Assembly: GCF_018449525.1 (NCBI RefSeq)
Contig: NZ_JAAVUS010000010.1
Coordinates: 98,231-162,230, forward strand
Source of the DNA: Bradyrhizobium sp. dw_78
GTDB lineage: Bacteria > Pseudomonadota > Alphaproteobacteria > Rhizobiales > Xanthobacteraceae
DNA length: 64,000 bases
Direction: 5' to 3'
In this document: in pieces, positions 25,995-33,689 of the stretch
How the letters are laid out: the number at the start of each line of letters is the position of its first letter
Numbering within the stretch: the stretch's first letter is position 1
The notes under the pieces: model-generated
The model's database searches: none
What the model was told of the DNA's origin: nothing
Seen by the model: only the letters and a program-made list of their open reading frames with translations
Program-made: the position numbers and the translations under genes

Positions 25995-26880
25995 TCAGCG
26001 ACGGGAGGCGACCGCGGTCGCCTTCTCTTTTTCGGGGCATGGAAGTCTTGATCGAGCGGCGAAACAGGCCGGCATCTACCGGCCAGGACATCTCGATCAG
26101 CATCGATGTCAGTTTCGAAGGATCGATGATCATGACGTCGTGCCCAGTGTCGATCTCGGCAACCTGCCAACCTGGCTGGCCGCGTATCTTCGCAAGATTG
26201 GCATCGAATGTCGGGCTGGCGTATCCCTTGGCGCGGATATAGTTGCGCTTGGCAATCTTGTCGCGGCCACCTTTGAAACTCGATTTCTCGGTGTAGGTGC
26301 CGATCGGTTGCGGGGTCGTCTTCGAATCGACCCACTCGCGGTCCTGTTGCGCAACGCCGAAGGCAGAGGCCGGCGGTTGCTTCACCGATATGTCACCACG
26401 GCCAAGCGCCGCCTCGATCGCGGACTTGAACGCCGGCGACGATTTGTCGAGCAGCGTGTCGCCGTCCTCGGGGAAGAACGCATCCAGGAATATGATGGAC
26501 GATATCCGATTGCTCAGCTGATCGGCCACACCGCTGATGGCGAGACCTCCATAGGAATGCCCGACGAGTACGATGTCCGAAAGATCTTCCCATTTGATGA
26601 CATTTGCGACATCGGCTACATGCGTGGAGACGTTCACGTCCTTCGAGACGAGATGGGAGCGTTCGCCCAAGCCGGTCAACGTCGGGAGGAATACCTTGTG
26701 GCCGCCCTTCTCCAGCAAGTCCGCCACCCGCCGCCAGCACCATCCACCATGCCAGGCACCATGAACCAGCACGAAGGTCCTGGTAGCGCCTTGCGCATGC
26801 AAGGCACGCGTTGAAACGGCACCATAGGCTGCCGCGGCCGCGGCAAGAGCCCCACGCCTGCTGAATCGCATTGCACCCAT
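25801..26880 (-). CDS. Alpha/beta hydrolase, esterase/hydroxynitrile-lyase-like, exported, with odd C-terminal tail
   Basis: Protein of 359 residues. ATG 26880 has an excellent GAGGAGGAAACG ribosome site. The N-terminus (FSRRGALAAAAAAYG) looks like a twin-arginine signal. The oxyanion segment FVLVHGAWHGGWCW and nucleophile VGHSYGG match the plant methylesterase/hydroxynitrile-lyase-like group; the catalytic His is in EIDTGHDVM. The fold should end about 85 residues before the stop. The extra tail is Arg/Ser-rich and antisense to the last 194 bases of the convergent transporter gene, so the original stop was probably lost or the tail is non-functional. Confidence 0.8.
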   Translation of the reverse strand: MGAMRFSRRGALAAAAAAYGAVSTRALHAQGATRTFVLVHGAWHGGWCWRRVADLLEKGGHKVFLPTLTGLGERSHLVSKDVNVSTHVADVANVIKWEDLSDIVLVGHSYGGLAISGVADQLSNRISSIIFLDAFFPEDGDTLLDKSSPAFKSAIEAALGRGDISVKQPPASAFGVAQQDREWVDSKTTPQPIGTYTEKSSFKGGRDKIAKRNYIRAKGYASPTFDANLAKIRGQPGWQVAEIDTGHDVMIIDPSKLTSMLIEMSWPVDAGLFRRSIKTSMPRKREGDRGRLPSLISLSRRSPGKSRTRRRMAVRCRQIRRMKAGIRPGTKCRPICCRRSPAASSFRDSCWTGPRRSSA

Positions 26881-27023
26881 CGTTTCCTCCTCGAAGATTG
26901 TTCGTTTTGTGTTTGCCCAATAACGCGGGCTTGTTCGAGGCGGCAATCAGACGGAGGTCGTAACTAGAATTGGGACAATCACACAATTGTCGTACTGCGC
27001 GGAGAGTCGGCATGGAGGCGCGC

Positions 27024-27060
27024 AACAAAAAACGCAGGCCACGTTTCCGTGGCCTGCGTT
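27024..27060 (-). terminator. Rho-independent terminator after the alpha/beta hydrolase at 27078
   Basis: A perfect 13-bp stem (27031-27043 with 27048-27060) and TTTC tetraloop is followed, on the minus strand, by a T-rich run (the AACAAAAA stretch at 27023-27030). It lies 17 bases after the hydrolase stop. Confidence 0.85.
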
Positions 27061-27077
27061 TGGTTCGACCTGAATTC

Positions 27078-28100
27078 TCAGGGCTTCGCGATGCCCGCGA
27101 TCAGCGCCTTGTCGAATTTTTCCGGGTCCGACATCTGCGGCGCGTGGCCGAAATCCGGAAACTCGACCAACTTGGCGCCGGGAATGGCCTTTGCCGCCGC
27201 CTTGCCCAATTCGGGATAATTGCCGAGCTTGGGCCGCAGCTCCGGCGGCGCGAAATCCTTGGCGATCGCCGTGGTGTCTTTCTGCCCGATCATGAGCAAG
27301 GTAGGCACCGAGATCTCGCTGAACCGGTACAGCACCGGCTCGGTGATGATCATGTCATAGATAAGCGCGGAGTCCCACGCGACGGCTTCCTTGCCCGGGC
27401 CGTTGTTGAGACCCGCGAGCATGTCGACCCAGCGGTCATAGCGCTCCTGCCACTGGCCCGCGTAATAGGTCGATTTCTCGTAAGCGCGGACGCCGTCGGC
27501 GTTGAGCTTCAGTTCGCGCGCATACCACTCGTCGACGGGGATCGGGGGAATGCCTTTGGCGGTCCAATCCTCGAGTCCGACGGGATTGACCAGCACCAGA
27601 TGGCTAACGTCCTTCGGGTAAAGCAGCGCATAATGCGCGGCCAGCATGCCGCCGGTCGAATGGCCGATCACGACCGGTTTCTCCACGCCAAGCTTGGCAA
27701 GCAAAGCATGGGTGTTGCCGGCCAATTCCTTGAAGGTGAACTGATAGGCGGGGGGCTTGCTGGATTTGCAAAAGCCGATCTGGTCGGGCGCGATCACGCG
27801 ATAGCCGGCGGCGGCGAGATCCTTGATGGTCGGCTCCCAGGTCGCGGCGCAGAAGTTCTTGCCGTGCAGCAGCACCGCCGTCCGTCCGTTCGGATGCTCC
27901 GGCTTGACGTCGAGATAGGCCATGTGGAGCGACTGCCGCTGGGAGGTGAAGTCGAAACGCTGCACCGGGAAGGGATAGTCGAATCCCTCGAGTTCCGGCC
28001 CGTAGGACGGTCCCGGCGCCGGCTTCTGGGCCGAAGCAGCCCCCATGACAGCGGCCGAAAGCATGGCGCCAGCGAAGATCGTCCATATCCTGAATTTCAT
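27078..28100 (-). CDS. Alpha/beta hydrolase, exported
   Basis: Protein of 340 residues with a Sec signal peptide (MKFRIWTIFAGAMLSAAVMG, cleavage near ASAQ). The hydrolase core shows the oxyanion segment LLHGKNFCAATW, nucleophile Ser in GHSTGGM, acid Asp in IGQKDTT and catalytic His in FPDFGHAP. ATG 28100 is chosen over a GTG 12 bases earlier because GCGGA precedes it. It probably acts in the periplasm on an ester, lactone or epoxide. It is a single-gene unit with its own terminator. Confidence 0.85.
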   Translation of the reverse strand: MKFRIWTIFAGAMLSAAVMGAASAQKPAPGPSYGPELEGFDYPFPVQRFDFTSQRQSLHMAYLDVKPEHPNGRTAVLLHGKNFCAATWEPTIKDLAAAGYRVIAPDQIGFCKSSKPPAYQFTFKELAGNTHALLAKLGVEKPVVIGHSTGGMLAAHYALLYPKDVSHLVLVNPVGLEDWTAKGIPPIPVDEWYARELKLNADGVRAYEKSTYYAGQWQERYDRWVDMLAGLNNGPGKEAVAWDSALIYDMIITEPVLYRFSEISVPTLLMIGQKDTTAIAKDFAPPELRPKLGNYPELGKAAAKAIPGAKLVEFPDFGHAPQMSDPEKFDKALIAGIAKP

Positions 28101-28312
28101 GATTTTCCGCACAAGGCTGAGAGATTTCGAGTTTTTACCGTCGGTTGACTACCTGCCCACGGGCGGCACCGATAGTCAAAATACCTTGATGCGGCTGCGG
28201 TTCCTAGTCGCGGCCGCGTAACCGTTGCGGGGAAACCCAATCGGCCGCCGCGCCGCCGCGCCGCCTCGTCCAGGGCGGCCGGAACCAGGACCGGTCAGTC
28301 CGGGTTTCGGCT

Positions 28313-29116
28313 CTACCGCCCCTTGAAACGCGGCTTGCGGCGCTCGAGGAACGCTTCCACTCCCTCCTTATGATCCTCGGTCAGGCTCGCCAGCGCGAAC
28401 TGGTCGACGTCCATGTGGCTGGCGAGATCGTCGAGCGCATGCGCCAGACGATTGACCGTGAGCTTCGTCATCGCCACCGATAGCGGCGGCTGCGCGGCCA
28501 CCTTGTCGGCGAGCATCATCGCGGCATCGAATGCCTGGCCGGGATCCGTCACCTGCTCCACCAGCCCCCATTCATACGCCTCCTCGGCGCTGATACGCTG
28601 GTCAGCCAGGATCACCGCCTGCTTGGTGCGCGCCGGCCCCATCAGATGCAGCATGCGCGGGACGCTTTGCCAGCTCATATTCATGCCGAGACCGATTTCG
28701 GGGACCCGGATATGGGCGGCGCGGCTCATGACGCGAAAATCCAGCGCCACCGCCAACGCGACACCGCCGCCGATGCAGAATCCCTCGATGGCGCCGATCG
28801 TGACCTGCTCCATCTCCTGCCAGGCATGGCTCAGCCGGGGCCCGAGTTTCAGATGGCGGCGCAACGAACCGATATCCATGGTCCGGCGCGAACGGCCTTC
28901 GGGATCCTTGAGGTCAAATCCGGCGCTGAATGCCTTGTCACTGCCGGTCAACACCACGACCGAGCTGTCGCTATCATCCTCGAAGCTGCGCGCCGCGTCG
29001 GTCAGCTGGCGCAGCGCTTCCGGCGACAGCGCATTGACACCGTCGCCACGGTCGAACCGCACCACGGCGACGCGACCTTCGGGCCCGAGGCCTTTTTCAA
29101 TGGTTACGAACCCGGT
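28313..29116 (-). CDS. Enoyl-CoA hydratase/isomerase family (crotonase) protein
   Basis: Protein of 267 residues with crotonase motifs: FSAGFDLKD (CoA and first oxyanion strand), IEGFCIGGGVALAVALDFR and VPEIGLGMN. The position of the first catalytic Glu of true hydratase (GGGCELA) is Ala here, while the second Glu (VPEIG) remains. An isomerase or other crotonase reaction is therefore as likely as hydration. I prefer a TTG start at 29116 because GGGGAGG stands just upstream; a GTG at 29161 would place a 12-bp palindrome inside the coding region. Confidence 0.83.
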   Translation of the reverse strand, partial: TGFVTIEKGLGPEGRVAVVRFDRGDGVNALSPEALRQLTDAARSFEDDSDSSVVVLTGSDKAFSAGFDLKDPEGRSRRTMDIGSLRRHLKLGPRLSHAWQEMEQVTIGAIEGFCIGGGVALAVALDFRVMSRAAHIRVPEIGLGMNMSWQSVPRMLHLMGPARTKQAVILADQRISAEEAYEWGLVEQVTDPGQAFDAAMMLADKVAAQPPLSVAMTKLTVNRLAHALDDLASHMDVDQFALASLTEDHKEGVEAFLERRKPRFKGR

Positions 29117-29131
29117 CAACTCTGCCTCCCC

Positions 29132-29161
29132 GTGCGCTATTGTTGTGTGACAATAGCGCAC
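29132..29161. promoter_or_regulatory. 12-bp perfect inverted repeat upstream of the crotonase gene
   Basis: GTGCGCTATTGT at 29132-29143 and its exact complement at 29150-29161 flank a 6-base spacer. The repeat ends 15 bases upstream of the preferred TTG start, in the 69-bp gap after the DJ-1 gene. It may be a repressor operator or a leader hairpin close to the ribosome site. Confidence 0.55.
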
Positions 29162-29185
29162 AAGTCGGCGGCGGAGGAAAGGCCG

Positions 29186-29746
29186 CTAGGCTGCGCTTCG
29201 CTGCGTATGCCTGCCCTCGCTGACCTCTTCGATGATCTTGGCGCTGAAGGCATTGAGGTCGCCCGGATTGCGCGACGTGATCACGCCGTTGTCGACCACG
29301 ACCTCGGAATCCTCCCATTTCGCGCCGGCGTTCATCACATCGGTCTTGATCGACTTGTAGGACGTCATCTTGCGGCCCTTGGCGATACCGGTTTCGATCA
29401 GGAGCCAGGGGGCGTGACAGACCGCGGCGACGATCTTTTTCTGGTTGAAGATGTCCTTGATAAAGGCGAGCGCCTTCGGCTCGACGCGCAGCAGGTCCGG
29501 ATTGATCTGGCCGCCCGGCAACACCACCGCGTCGTAGTCCGCAGCCGAAACCTGAGCCAGGGTCTTGTCGACCTTGACCGGCCGGCCCCAGTCCTTTTTG
29601 TCCCACCCCTTTATTTCGCCGGCCTCCAGCGAAATGATATCGACCGTGGCGCCGGCCGCCTTCAATTTGTCGCGCGGAACTTCCAGTTCGGCCTGTTCAA
29701 AGCCGTGGGTGGCAAGAATCGCTATCTTCTTGTTGTCGAGTTTCAT
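29186..29746 (-). CDS. DJ-1/PfpI family protein
   Basis: Protein of 186 residues with the class I glutamine amidotransferase-like fold. The elbow Cys is in AAVCHAPWLL and the conserved Glu is in the N-terminal THGFEQAELEVP. This is the PfpI/YhbO type, linked to stress protection, deglycation or small hydrolase activity. The ATG at 29746 is supported by GGAGAAG ten bases earlier. It may be read together with the crotonase gene 69 bp downstream. It is divergent from the nitrile hydratase operon. Confidence 0.88.
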   Translation of the reverse strand: MKLDNKKIAILATHGFEQAELEVPRDKLKAAGATVDIISLEAGEIKGWDKKDWGRPVKVDKTLAQVSAADYDAVVLPGGQINPDLLRVEPKALAFIKDIFNQKKIVAAVCHAPWLLIETGIAKGRKMTSYKSIKTDVMNAGAKWEDSEVVVDNGVITSRNPGDLNAFSAKIIEEVSEGRHTQRSAA

Positions 29747-29815
29747 GGATCGCTTCTCCAGAAGTGGCCGGCCCCCCAACCCGGCAATAAAGCCGTCGGG
29801 CGATGGTTCCTCGCG

Positions 29816-29829
29816 GCAAGGGCCCTTGC
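29816..29829. promoter_or_regulatory. 14-bp perfect palindrome in the DJ-1/nitrile hydratase divergent promoter
   Basis: GCAAGGGCCCTTGC is a perfect 14-bp palindrome in the 163-bp gap, 80 bases before the nitrile hydratase alpha start. It is a candidate operator for one or both divergent units. The spacing of its TTGC does not fit a sigma-54 promoter. Confidence 0.4.
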
Positions 29830-29909
29830 GTTCAAATCGCGCTCATACCTGCGTTGCCCGGAGAGGCCGGACCTCGACATTAAAGGGGTATTTCGCCTAT
29901 CTTTGCCGC

Positions 29910-30539
29910 ATGACCGATCATGACCACCATCACCACGAACACGACCATTCGGAATTGTCCGAAACCGAGCTGCGGGTGCGCGCGCTCGAAACCATCCTGA
30001 CCGAAAAGGGCTATGTCGATCCGCCCGCGCTCGACGCCATCATCCAGGCCTACGAGACCAAGATCGGCCCGCATAATGGCGCGCGGGTCGTCGCCAAGGC
30101 CTGGTCCGACCCGGCGTTCAAGCGCGCGTTGCTGGAGGACGGCACCAAGGCCGTCGGCACGCTGGGCCATGTCAGCCGGGTCGGCGATCATCTCGTCGTC
30201 GTCGAGAATACGCCGCAGCGCCACAACATGGTCGTGTGTACGCTGTGCTCCTGCTACCCCTGGGAAATGCTGGGGCTGCCTCCCGTCTGGTACAAGGCCG
30301 CGCCCTACCGTTCCCGTGCCGTCAAGGATCCGCGCGGCGTATTGGCGGATTTCGACGTCAGCCTGCCGAACGAAACCGAGATCCGGGTGTGGGATTCGAC
30401 CGCCGAGACCCGCTTCCTGGTGCTGCCGATGCGGCCCGCCGGCACCGAGGGCTGGAGCGAGCAGCAACTCGCCGAACTGGTGACGCGCGACTCCATGATC
30501 GGCACCGGCTTTCCCAAGATTCCGGGCGCCCCCTCATGA
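29910..30539 (+). CDS. nthA: Nitrile hydratase alpha subunit, cobalt type, with His-rich N-terminus
   Basis: Subunit of 209 residues, normal for the family. The metal-binding claw is VCTLCSC (Cys 110, Cys 113, Ser 114, Cys 115); Thr after the first Cys marks the cobalt-type enzyme, where iron types have Ser. The enzyme hydrates nitriles to amides. Seven of the first 13 residues are His (MTDHDHHHHEHDH), unusual for an alpha subunit and possibly a built-in metal-loading site. The stop overlaps the beta start as ATGA. Related thiocyanate hydrolase gamma subunits share the claw, but the two-subunit layout here fits nitrile hydratase. Confidence 0.93.
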   Translation: MTDHDHHHHEHDHSELSETELRVRALETILTEKGYVDPPALDAIIQAYETKIGPHNGARVVAKAWSDPAFKRALLEDGTKAVGTLGHVSRVGDHLVVVENTPQRHNMVVCTLCSCYPWEMLGLPPVWYKAAPYRSRAVKDPRGVLADFDVSLPNETEIRVWDSTAETRFLVLPMRPAGTEGWSEQQLAELVTRDSMIGTGFPKIPGAPS

Positions 30540-31195
30540 ACGGCGTACACGACATGGGCGGCATGGACGGCTTCGGCAAGGTCGAGCCGGAGCCGAACGA
30601 ACCGGCGTTTCACGCCGCATGGGAAGGCCGCGTGATGGCGATGGTGCGCGCGATGGGCGCAGCCGGCGCCTTCAACATCGACACCTCGCGCTATTATCGC
30701 GAGATCCTGCCGCCTGACGTCTATCTCAGCAGCTCGTATTATCAGAAATGGCTGCTCGGGCTCGAGGACATGCTGATCGACAAGGGCTATGTCTCCGCCG
30801 GAGATGTGGCTGCGGGTCACGCGGCGGCGCCGGCCAAGCCGCTCAAGCACGGCAAGTTCACGCTCGATGACGTCGAGCGCATCATGGTGCGCGGCAAATT
30901 CGGGCGCGAGGCGCAGGCGCCTGCGAAATTCAAGCCGGGCGATCGCGTACGCGCCAGGAACATGCATCCGGCGACCCATACCAGGCTGCCACGCTATGTG
31001 CGCGGCCATGTCGGCGTGGTCGAGCTCAATCTCGGCTGCAACGTGTTTCCGGACTCGGCCGCGATGGAAGCCGGCGATAACCCGCAATGGCTTTACACCG
31101 TCGTATTCGACGCAACGGAATTGTGGGGGCCGGACGCCGATCCGACGGTGAAGGTCTCCGTCGACGCGTTCGAACCCTATCTGGAGGCGGTGTGA
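30536..31195 (+). CDS. nthB: Nitrile hydratase beta subunit
   Basis: Subunit of 219 residues. It opens with MNGVHDMGGMDGFG, typical of the beta subunit, and has the C-terminal SH3-like barrel (FKPGDRVRARNMHPATHTRLPRY, about residues 130-152, then RGHVGVV). Arg residues in this part help hold the oxidised claw cysteines of the alpha subunit. ATG 30536 overlaps the alpha stop and its own stop overlaps the next start (TGATG), so all three genes are coupled. Confidence 0.93.
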   Translation: MNGVHDMGGMDGFGKVEPEPNEPAFHAAWEGRVMAMVRAMGAAGAFNIDTSRYYREILPPDVYLSSSYYQKWLLGLEDMLIDKGYVSAGDVAAGHAAAPAKPLKHGKFTLDDVERIMVRGKFGREAQAPAKFKPGDRVRARNMHPATHTRLPRYVRGHVGVVELNLGCNVFPDSAAMEAGDNPQWLYTVVFDATELWGPDADPTVKVSVDAFEPYLEAV

Positions 31196-31569
31196 TGGAC
31201 ACGGCCGCGGCGCGCGCGACGAGCGCCCTCCCCGACATTCCCTGCGACGCCGAAGGACCGGTGTTTCGCGAGCCGTGGGAGGCACAGGCGTTCGCGATGG
31301 CGCTGGCGCTGCATGAGCGCGGGCTGTTCACCTGGAGCGAATGGGCGGCCACGCTCGCCAGCGAAATCAAGCAGGCGCAGGCCGCCGGCGATCCCGACAC
31401 CGGCGAGACCTATTACCGGCACTGGCTCGCGACCCTGGAACGGCTGATCGCCGAGAAAGGCGTCACGACGTCCGAGACCCTGCACCGCTACCGCGCCGCC
31501 TGGGACCACGCCGCCGATCGCACACCGCATGGCACGCCGATTGTCCTCAGGCCGGAAGATTTCGACTGA
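31195..31569 (+). CDS. Nitrile hydratase accessory (activator) protein
   Basis: Protein of 124 residues, similar to the P14K/NhlE-type activators and to the N-terminal part of the beta subunit: PVFREPWEAQAFAMALALHERGLFTWSEWA, then YYRHWLATLERL. Such proteins form a complex with the alpha subunit and bring in cobalt by subunit swapping. It follows the beta gene with a one-base TGATG overlap, in the expected place for a cobalt enzyme. Confidence 0.88.
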   Translation: MDTAAARATSALPDIPCDAEGPVFREPWEAQAFAMALALHERGLFTWSEWAATLASEIKQAQAAGDPDTGETYYRHWLATLERLIAEKGVTTSETLHRYRAAWDHAADRTPHGTPIVLRPEDFD

Positions 31570-31588
31570 GCCCTAATATTGCGGCGTC

Positions 31589-32317
31589 TTAAAGGGCTTT
31601 CGCCGCATATTCCCGCCAGCCCTTGGCGCGCAGCACACAGGCCGGGCATTCGCCGCAGCCATAGCCCCACTCGTGGCGCGCGCCGCGTTCGCCGAGATAG
31701 CAGGTGTGGGAGTGCTCGCGGATCAGGTCGACCAGCCCGGTCCCGCCGAGTTCATGGGCAAGCTTCCATGTGGCGGCCTTGTCGAGCCACATCAGCGGCG
31801 TGTGCAATTCGAATTTTCTGTCCATCCCGAGGCTGAGCGCGGCCTGCAACGCCTTGATGGTCTGGTCGCGGCAATCCGGATAGCCGGAGTAATCGGTTTC
31901 GCACATGCCGCCGATGACATGGGTGATGCCGCGCCGGTAGGCCAGCGCCGCCGCGAAGGTCAGGAACACCAGGTTGCGGCCGGGAACGAAAGTATTCGGC
32001 AGGCCGTCCTTGCCCATCTCGATCGCGACATCGCGGGTCAGCGCGGTATCGGAGATCTCGGCCAGCGTCGGAATCGCCAGCGTGTGGCTGTCGCCGAGCC
32101 TCGCAGCCCAATCCGCGCGCAACGATTTCATCCCATCCAGCAGGGCGCCGCGGCATGTGAGCTCGATGGCGTGACGCTGCCCGTATTCGAAGCCGATGGT
32201 TTCGACCTTCGCAAAGCGTTGCAGCGCCCATGCTAGGCAGGTGGCGGAATCCTGCCCGCCGGAGAACAGCACCAGCGCGGTTTCGGACCGGAACGGATAG
32301 CTCGATTGATCGCTCAT
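31589..32317 (-). CDS. queC: 7-cyano-7-deazaguanine synthase QueC
   Basis: Protein of 242 residues that makes preQ0 from carboxy-deazaguanine and ammonia with ATP, in queuosine biosynthesis. The PP-loop is LVLFSGGQDS near the N-terminus. Zinc-binding Cys residues near the C-terminus are in HTCYLG and GYGCGECPAC. The start at 32317 gives MSDQSSYPF; a second in-frame ATG lies five codons upstream. It is convergent with the nitrile hydratase operon (19 bp apart) and marks the return to core genes. Confidence 0.95.
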   Translation of the reverse strand: MSDQSSYPFRSETALVLFSGGQDSATCLAWALQRFAKVETIGFEYGQRHAIELTCRGALLDGMKSLRADWAARLGDSHTLAIPTLAEISDTALTRDVAIEMGKDGLPNTFVPGRNLVFLTFAAALAYRRGITHVIGGMCETDYSGYPDCRDQTIKALQAALSLGMDRKFELHTPLMWLDKAATWKLAHELGGTGLVDLIREHSHTCYLGERGARHEWGYGCGECPACVLRAKGWREYAAKAL

Positions 32318-32445
32318 GGCGTTGCCTAGCACCCATCGATGTCGGGGCCAACCGGTGGAAACTGCCGCCGGTCCGGCTCGTTTTGCTGGGATAGGCTTGC
32401 CTCTTGCGGCATACAGGTCAAATCAACTTCCAGCCGGTGTGCCCC

Positions 32446-33303
32446 ATGCTTCCTTCCCGTGACATCCAAGGCTTGCTCGACATCATGGCGGCGCTGCGCA
32501 CCCCCGGCAGCGGCTGCCCCTGGGACCTCGAACAGAATTTCGCGACCATCGCGCCCTACACCATCGAGGAGGCCTATGAAGTCGCCGAGGCGATCACGCG
32601 GGGCGATCTCCCCGACCTCTGCGATGAACTCGGCGACCTGTTGCTGCAAGTGGTGTTTCACGCCCGCATGGCGGAGGAACAGGGCGCGTTTTCGTTCGGC
32701 GACGTGGTCGAGGCGATCACGCGCAAGATGATCCGGCGGCATCCCCATGTCTTCGCCAACAAGGACGGACGCTTGACGCCCTCCGGCGTCAAGGACGCCT
32801 GGGACCGCATCAAGGCCGAGGAGAAAGCCGAGCGCGCCGCGCGGCGGCCGCCGGGAGAAGAAGCGACGGACAGGTCGCTGCTGTCCGGCGTCAAGGCGGG
32901 CCAGCCGGCGCTGACCCGCGCGATGGAATTGCAGCGCAAGGCCTCCAGCGTCGGCTTCGATTGGAACGATCCGCGCGCAGTGCTGCGCAAGATCCGCGAG
33001 GAAGCCGACGAGATCGAAGCCGCGCTCGATCATAACGACGCCGATGAAGTTGCGAGCGAGACCGGCGATCTCCTGTTCGCGCTGGTCAATCTGGCGCGGC
33101 ATGTCGGCGCCGATCCCGATTCCGCGCTGCGCGGCACCAACGCCAAGTTCGAACGCCGCTTCGGCTATATCGAGCAAGCCCTGGCGGCGCAGGGACGTTC
33201 GCTGCAGAGCGCCTCGCTCGAGGAGATGGACGCGTTGTGGAACGAGGCGAAGGGCAAGGAACAGCCGTCGATACGCGCCAACGTCGAACAAGACCGGCGG
33301 TGA
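32446..33303 (+). CDS. mazG: Nucleoside triphosphate pyrophosphohydrolase MazG
   Basis: Protein of 285 residues with two MazG repeats, as in the full-length housekeeping enzyme. The first has LRTPGSGCPWDLEQ and EEAYEVAEAI...DELGDLL; the second has KIREEADEIEAAL and ASETGDLLFALVN. The EExxE and ExxD groups bind magnesium. It hydrolyses NTPs or damaged nucleotides to monophosphates. ATG 32446 fits the family start; an upstream in-frame start would add 14 residues. Not a toxin-antitoxin gene. Confidence 0.93.
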   Translation: MLPSRDIQGLLDIMAALRTPGSGCPWDLEQNFATIAPYTIEEAYEVAEAITRGDLPDLCDELGDLLLQVVFHARMAEEQGAFSFGDVVEAITRKMIRRHPHVFANKDGRLTPSGVKDAWDRIKAEEKAERAARRPPGEEATDRSLLSGVKAGQPALTRAMELQRKASSVGFDWNDPRAVLRKIREEADEIEAALDHNDADEVASETGDLLFALVNLARHVGADPDSALRGTNAKFERRFGYIEQALAAQGRSLQSASLEEMDALWNEAKGKEQPSIRANVEQDRR

Positions 33304-33316
33304 TCGCTACATCTGG

Positions 33317-33425
33317 AGAGCATGATCGGTTCTGATTGAATCATAACCGAAGCTCTCAATTCTTGTTTTGATGCGTTTTCTTCACGCGAACCGGTGTCTA
33401 CTTCGCTCAAAAACGCTCTATCGGC
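33317..33425. repeat. Interspersed intergenic repeat of Bradyrhizobium type
   Basis: It begins with an imperfect palindrome around 33327-33349 (CGGTTCTGATT facing AATCATAACCG, one mismatch) and continues with the TTCACGCGAACCGGTGTC stretch, which I recall as a repeated intergenic sequence in Bradyrhizobium genomes. It fills the first third of the 386-bp gap between mazG and the TonB receptor. In the rest (33426-33689) I see no gene; it should hold the receptor promoter, but I cannot identify a clear iron-control box. Confidence 0.55.
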
Positions 33426-33689
33426 ATCGCGCCTCGGTTCCAAAAATCAAAGTCTTCAAAAATCCTGACTGCACCTCACGCGGACAACTGAAGCCTTTGC
33501 ATTTTCGAACGAAAAGTTTCGTATCGAAGACGCGCGAGCGGAAACTTAGATTCGCTCTTAAATAAATTCAATTTCCTTCGTCGCAGATGACATGAAATAG
33601 GCGTCCCTCACCAGGGCCGGTCGAAACGTGATGCGTGTTCTTACGCGCATATTTCATTGGTCTAATTCCAAAGTGTGGGGGCACTCGGC

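Noticed and set aside
29815..29830. Sigma-54 promoter before nitrile hydratase
   Set aside because: GGCA and TTGC are present but the GG to GC spacing is 11 rather than 10; it is better read as a palindrome.
32446..33303. MazG as part of a MazEF-type system
   Set aside because: It is the two-domain NTP pyrophosphohydrolase; no mazE or mazF gene is adjacent.
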